From Aquirhabdus sp. (lineage in GTDB: Bacteria > Pseudomonadota > Gammaproteobacteria > Pseudomonadales > Moraxellaceae), in contig JASLGO010000114.1 in NCBI GenBank assembly GCA_030150135.1, forward strand, positions 1-6,004: DNA of 6,004 bases, written 5' to 3'. Made by a program: the position numbers and the translations under genes. The stretch's first letter is position 1. Each line of letters starts with the position of its first letter. Below, piece after piece: positions 5,925 through 6,004 of the stretch. Below the pieces are notes generated by a model that searched no databases, had not been told where the DNA came from, and saw only the letters and a list, made by a program, of their open reading frames with translations.

Positions 5925-6004
5925 ATGGCTGAATTACATCATTTAAGTATTCGTGAATTGTCTGCTGGCCTTGCAAGCAAACAATTTTCCTCGCTGGAAC
6001 TCAC
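5925..6004 (+). CDS. gatA: Glutamyl-tRNA(Gln) amidotransferase subunit A, N-terminal fragment (runs off window)
   Basis: Only 26 codons and two bases are present. The visible N terminus, MAELHHLSIRELSAGL followed by FSSLEL, matches the helical start of GatA proteins (consensus like SELHxLTLAELxxxL...SSxEL). The catalytic amidase-signature Ser-cisSer-Lys triad lies beyond the edge. GatA is the glutaminase that liberates ammonia for the transamidation on GatB. It follows gatC in the same direction after a 57-nt AT-rich gap without a clear terminator or promoter, in the usual gatC-gatA order. The ATG at 5925 is the natural start, although no good Shine-Dalgarno sequence is seen in front of it. 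Confidence 0.9.
   Translation, partial: MAELHHLSIRELSAGLASKQFSSLEL

Noticed and set aside
1..6004. A novel defence, mobile or biosynthetic system
   Set aside because: All sizeable genes are full, recognisable housekeeping families in a conserved order. No integrase, transposase, repeat array or unexplained large gene is present.

Overview
The window looks like a chromosomal housekeeping locus from an Acinetobacter-type gammaproteobacterium (Moraxellaceae). This rests on the AT-rich DNA, the A/T-ending codon preference, the protein sequences, and the gene order. A gatCAB operon divergent from mreBCD-maf-rng is known from Pseudomonas and relatives. Genus-level assignment is inference; no search was run.

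Layout: positions 1-50 may hold the last codons of a plus-strand gene. A 60-residue minus-strand protein of unknown function follows (133-315), with its own sigma70-like promoter at 438-465. The minus strand from 5219 down to 497 then carries, in transcription order, mreB, mreC, mreD, maf (yhdE type) and rng. MreB, MreC and MreD form the core of the rod-shape (elongasome) machinery. Maf is a house-cleaning nucleotide pyrophosphatase, and RNase G is a single-strand-specific endoribonuclease. mreC/mreD and mreD/maf overlap, which implies translational coupling. The mreB/mreC gap (4100-4172) and the maf/rng gap (1949-2041) each contain a clear stem-loop without a U-tract, so these look like mRNA processing, stability or attenuation elements rather than classical terminators.

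A 330-bp divergent intergenic region (5220-5549) separates mreB from gatC. It holds a perfect 12-bp inverted repeat with a 7-nt spacer at 5312-5342. gatC (5550-5867) and the first 26 codons of gatA (5925-6004) begin the plus-strand operon for the tRNA-dependent amidotransferase, which makes Gln-tRNA(Gln) and/or Asn-tRNA(Asn) from misacylated precursors.

Several gene starts need care. mreC has no possible ATG start and must use TTG. mreB most likely uses GTG. mreD, gatC and the small protein begin downstream of their longest open frames, at ATG codons with good ribosome binding sites. I found no mobile element, CRISPR array, tRNA or rRNA, and nothing that amounts to a new multi-gene system. 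The observations worth following are the small orphan protein and the three intergenic inverted repeats.
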